NCBI GenBank assembly: GCA_015709675.1
Contig: CP054182.1
Span: 723,448 to 787,447 of the forward strand
Length of the DNA stretch: 64,000 nt
Origin: Ignavibacteriales bacterium
Lineage (GTDB): Bacteria > Bacteroidota > Ignavibacteria > Ignavibacteriales > Ignavibacteriaceae
Direction of reading: 5' to 3'
In this document: one piece after another, positions 62,039 to 64,000 of the stretch
Position numbering within the stretch: position 1 is the stretch's first letter
Layout of the letters: the number at the start of each line of letters is the position of its first letter
The notes under the pieces: generated by a model
What the model was told of the DNA's origin: nothing
Database searches by the model: none
The model's input: only the letters and a program-made list of their open reading frames with translations
Program-made: the position numbers and the translations under genes

Positions 62039-63304
62039 ATGCATAATGAATACATCAATAGTTTGATTTTACGGCTTTGTAAGCAACCTCGAACTTTTGA
62101 ATTCATTTCAAAGAATTTCAGTGGACACGACCCAATCCAACTAAGGGATGCCCTTGAAATATTAGAGAACAAAGGATCGTTATATAAGCAAAGCGATATG
62201 TGGTCCGTAAAAGAGGATAAGAAAACACCCACTTTTGATTTACTTTCAGAAGACCCACAACTTTACCTAAAAAAGTACATGGGGTACTTTGATTTTCTAA
62301 AAATTCCACATCCTTTAGATTTTGAGTGGAGAAATTCTACTGCAAGTTTGAATTATTTGATTAATGAAATTCAAGAGATAAATTCTGTAAACGACAGAAT
62401 TTTATTATTGGGAATGCCAACACTGTTTGCGACTGCGTGTATAAAAGATATCCCTCAAAAAATTACTTTGGTTGAAAGAAACAAACCCATTGTGCGAGGT
62501 TTATCGAAATTAAGCGCTGATAAGGTTAGATTTCGAATTCTTGAAGCAGATATTTTTGAAGTTTCACCCAAAGCTATTGGTAAATTTTACAGTGTAATAA
62601 TGGATCCACCTTGGTATTCACCTCACTTTTATCAATTCATGTGGTTGGCTGCTCAATGTGTTGAATTGGGTGGGGTTATTGGTATAAGTTTGCCACCTAT
62701 CAATACTCGACCTAAAATTGAAAAGGAAAGAATTGATTGGTTTTCGTTTTGTCAGCAACAGGGCTTGTGTTTAGAAAATTTGTTTGCTCAGAAGTTGCAC
62801 TATGCAATGCCATTCTTTGAGTTTAATGCTTTTCGTTCAGCCGGGGTAACAAATATTTCCCCTTTTTGGCGTAAAGGTGATTTTGCGTTATTCCGCAAGG
62901 TTCATTCTGCTGCCATTGAAAGACCTGAATTTAATGAAACAAAACCTAAATGGGTTGAAAGGGATATTGATACTGTCCGAATAAGGGTTAAGGTTGATGA
63001 GTGTTCTGTAACTAATGATTTGGAAATACTGAGCCTAATAAAAGGTGATATACTTCCAACGGTGAGTACCAGAGATAAACGAAGGGACCTGGCGAATGTT
63101 TGGACTTCGGGGAACAGAATATTTAAAGTGAATAACACAAAGAAATTTGTTAAGTTGCTTGACGATTTTAAAACTGGTAAACGAATAACGAAAGAACTAA
63201 AACTCGTTGCAGATTTTGTAAATGCAATTACAGGATTTGAGAAAGGAGAATACAATAACTATCTAGACTGGCTATATCATGAAATGGAAAGGCAAACTAA
63301 TTAA
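62039..63304 (+). CDS. DPPW-motif methyltransferase-like protein with N-terminal winged helix
   Basis: A 421-aa protein. Residues 1-65 read as a winged helix (LRDALEILENKGSLYKQSD). Then a Rossmann fold: RILLLGMPTLFATA (motif I position), ITLVERNKP, and VIMDPPWYSPHFYQFMWLAAQ, with the DPPW catalytic motif used by N6-adenine methyltransferases including MT-A70, then GGVIGISLPPI. Motif I lacks the usual G-x-G-x-G, so cofactor binding is uncertain. The winged-helix plus DPP(Y/W) layout also recalls the aminopropyltransferase BpsA. Target unknown; DNA, RNA or a small molecule are all possible. It overlaps the ASCH gene by 26 nt. Confidence 0.7.
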   Translation: MHNEYINSLILRLCKQPRTFEFISKNFSGHDPIQLRDALEILENKGSLYKQSDMWSVKEDKKTPTFDLLSEDPQLYLKKYMGYFDFLKIPHPLDFEWRNSTASLNYLINEIQEINSVNDRILLLGMPTLFATACIKDIPQKITLVERNKPIVRGLSKLSADKVRFRILEADIFEVSPKAIGKFYSVIMDPPWYSPHFYQFMWLAAQCVELGGVIGISLPPINTRPKIEKERIDWFSFCQQQGLCLENLFAQKLHYAMPFFEFNAFRSAGVTNISPFWRKGDFALFRKVHSAAIERPEFNETKPKWVERDIDTVRIRVKVDECSVTNDLEILSLIKGDILPTVSTRDKRRDLANVWTSGNRIFKVNNTKKFVKLLDDFKTGKRITKELKLVADFVNAITGFEKGEYNNYLDWLYHEMERQTN

Positions 63305-63806
63305 TTACTTGATTGAACAACTGAAGGAAGATTCTCAATGGGGAAATACTATTGAGCACTTGCTGTTTGATCTGTCTATTGGAATTCACTTGGCAATTTT
63401 TAATGAGCCGTTTTTATCTCTTGTTTATAAAAAGGAAAAGAAAATTGAATCAAGGTTTTCGGTAAATCGAAGAATTCCATTTGAAAGAGTAAAAAAGGGT
63501 GATGTGATTATTCTGAAAGAATCCGGTAGTTTTGTTACTGGTGTTTTTGTTGCAGGTGAGGTAAATTTTTTTCATTTGGCAGATAAAGAGACTCTCAAAT
63601 ATATTGAAGCGAATTTTGGAAAAGCAATTTGTGCAGATTATGATACTAACTTTTGGAAAAACAGAGCAAAGTCAAAGTATGCCACTTTAATTGAAGTAAA
63701 AAAGATAAAAAAGATAGCACCATATAAAAGTGAAAAGAAAGATAGAAGCGGGTGGTCAATTTTGAGAGAAGGAATTTCGGAAGACCTGTTTACACAATCA
63801 AAATGA
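63279..63806 (+). CDS. ASCH domain protein
   Basis: A 175-aa protein. Residues about 36-140 match the ASCH fold: HLAIFNEPFLSLVYKKEKKI then ESRFSVNRRIPFERVKKGDVIIL, with the conserved lysine, E-x-R pair and GD turn, then FVAGEVNFFHLAD. ASCH domains bind RNA or modified nucleosides, and some hydrolyse N4-acetylcytidine. An N-terminal helical piece (1-35) is added. The start overlaps the methyltransferase by 26 nt and the end overlaps the kinase by ATGA, so it is translated as part of the operon. Confidence 0.8.
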   Translation: MKWKGKLINYLIEQLKEDSQWGNTIEHLLFDLSIGIHLAIFNEPFLSLVYKKEKKIESRFSVNRRIPFERVKKGDVIILKESGSFVTGVFVAGEVNFFHLADKETLKYIEANFGKAICADYDTNFWKNRAKSKYATLIEVKKIKKIAPYKSEKKDRSGWSILREGISEDLFTQSK

Positions 63807-64000
63807 AGTTAAAGTCTATAATCACAATAAGTGGTCGTATCTGTTCGGGAAAGTCGTATATTGCAAAATTGATTCAAGCCGAATATGGATTCCCAATAGC
63901 TTCATTCGGCGTTTACTTGAAATATTATTGCGTGAAAAATGGTTTGCCTACTGACAGGAAAGCACTTCAAGATACTGGTGAAGCATTTGTGAAGGAAAGT
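63803..64000 (+). CDS. P-loop nucleotide kinase-like protein, N-terminal part (cut by window edge)
   Basis: 66 codons are present, still open at the end of the window. It starts MKLKSIITISGRICSGKSY, a Walker A loop (GRICSGKS), followed by IAKLIQAEYGFPIASFGVYL. This layout, with the strand-loop-helix at the very N-terminus and a short SFG-type second strand, is that of adenylate kinase/dephospho-CoA kinase/dNMP kinase proteins. The substrate part is outside the window. It joins the ASCH gene by an ATGA overlap. Confidence 0.8.
   Translation, partial: MKLKSIITISGRICSGKSYIAKLIQAEYGFPIASFGVYLKYYCVKNGLPTDRKALQDTGEAFVKES

Overview
The window looks like a chromosomal segment from the Ignavibacteria / Bacteroidota-Chlorobi side of the tree. 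The basis is four secreted proteins ending in a type A type-IX-secretion (T9SS) sorting domain with the NYPNPFNPST motif, promoters of the Bacteroidota form (TTG, about 19 nt, TANNTTTG), moderate GC, and intergenic DNA full of short palindromic and stuttering repeats. This taxonomic placement is inference. No rRNA, tRNA, CRISPR array or cas gene was seen.

Layout. 1-3102: end of a glycosyltransferase, lysA and an AAA/DUF4143 ATPase, all on the minus strand. 3103-8581: an accessory island bracketed by one hairpin-repeat family. It holds a stand-alone RtcR-type CARF protein with a winged-helix tail, then an AT-rich, overlapping three-gene operon: an unknown protein, a soluble histidine-kinase-like protein, and a receiver protein whose C-terminal domain carries an RX4H (HEPN RNase-like) motif. 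8582-18592: DUF1648 protein, NDP-forming acyl-CoA synthetase, three small cyclic-nucleotide-binding proteins, YebC, a 506-aa protein of unknown function, a MORN/TonB protein, a membrane HExxH protein and the tRNA hydroxylase TrhO. 18593-26107: T9SS beta-helix protein, two thioredoxin-fold proteins, a TPR histidine kinase and an ATP-grasp protein. 26291-27200: a five-copy tandem array of 180-200 bp units. 27319-43214: a sensory block with a hybrid kinase, a 1624-aa PAS/GAF sensor without a kinase domain, LD-carboxypeptidase, a patatin-BamA outer-membrane protein and an NtrC-type two-component pair. 43521-57911: envelope and secretion genes: BACON-domain T9SS protein, second AAA/DUF4143 ATPase, SppA with an extra N-terminal domain, RmuC, choice-of-anchor-V T9SS protein, and a thioester-domain T9SS adhesin. 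58609-64000: a second AT-rich island, running off the edge: DUF4160, a DUF2442-XRE-ImmA/IrrE fusion, DUF4186-like zinc protein, radical SAM enzyme, DPPW methyltransferase, ASCH protein and a P-loop kinase, most joined by overlaps.

How the genes work together. The two AT-rich islands are the best candidates for undescribed systems. The first looks like a cytoplasmic phosphorelay-type switch wired to an RNase-like effector, beside a sensor of RNA ends or cyclic oligonucleotides. The second looks like a nucleotide or nucleic-acid modification pathway placed behind a regulator/protease pair. Both functions are inferred from domain content and gene order; nothing here proves them.
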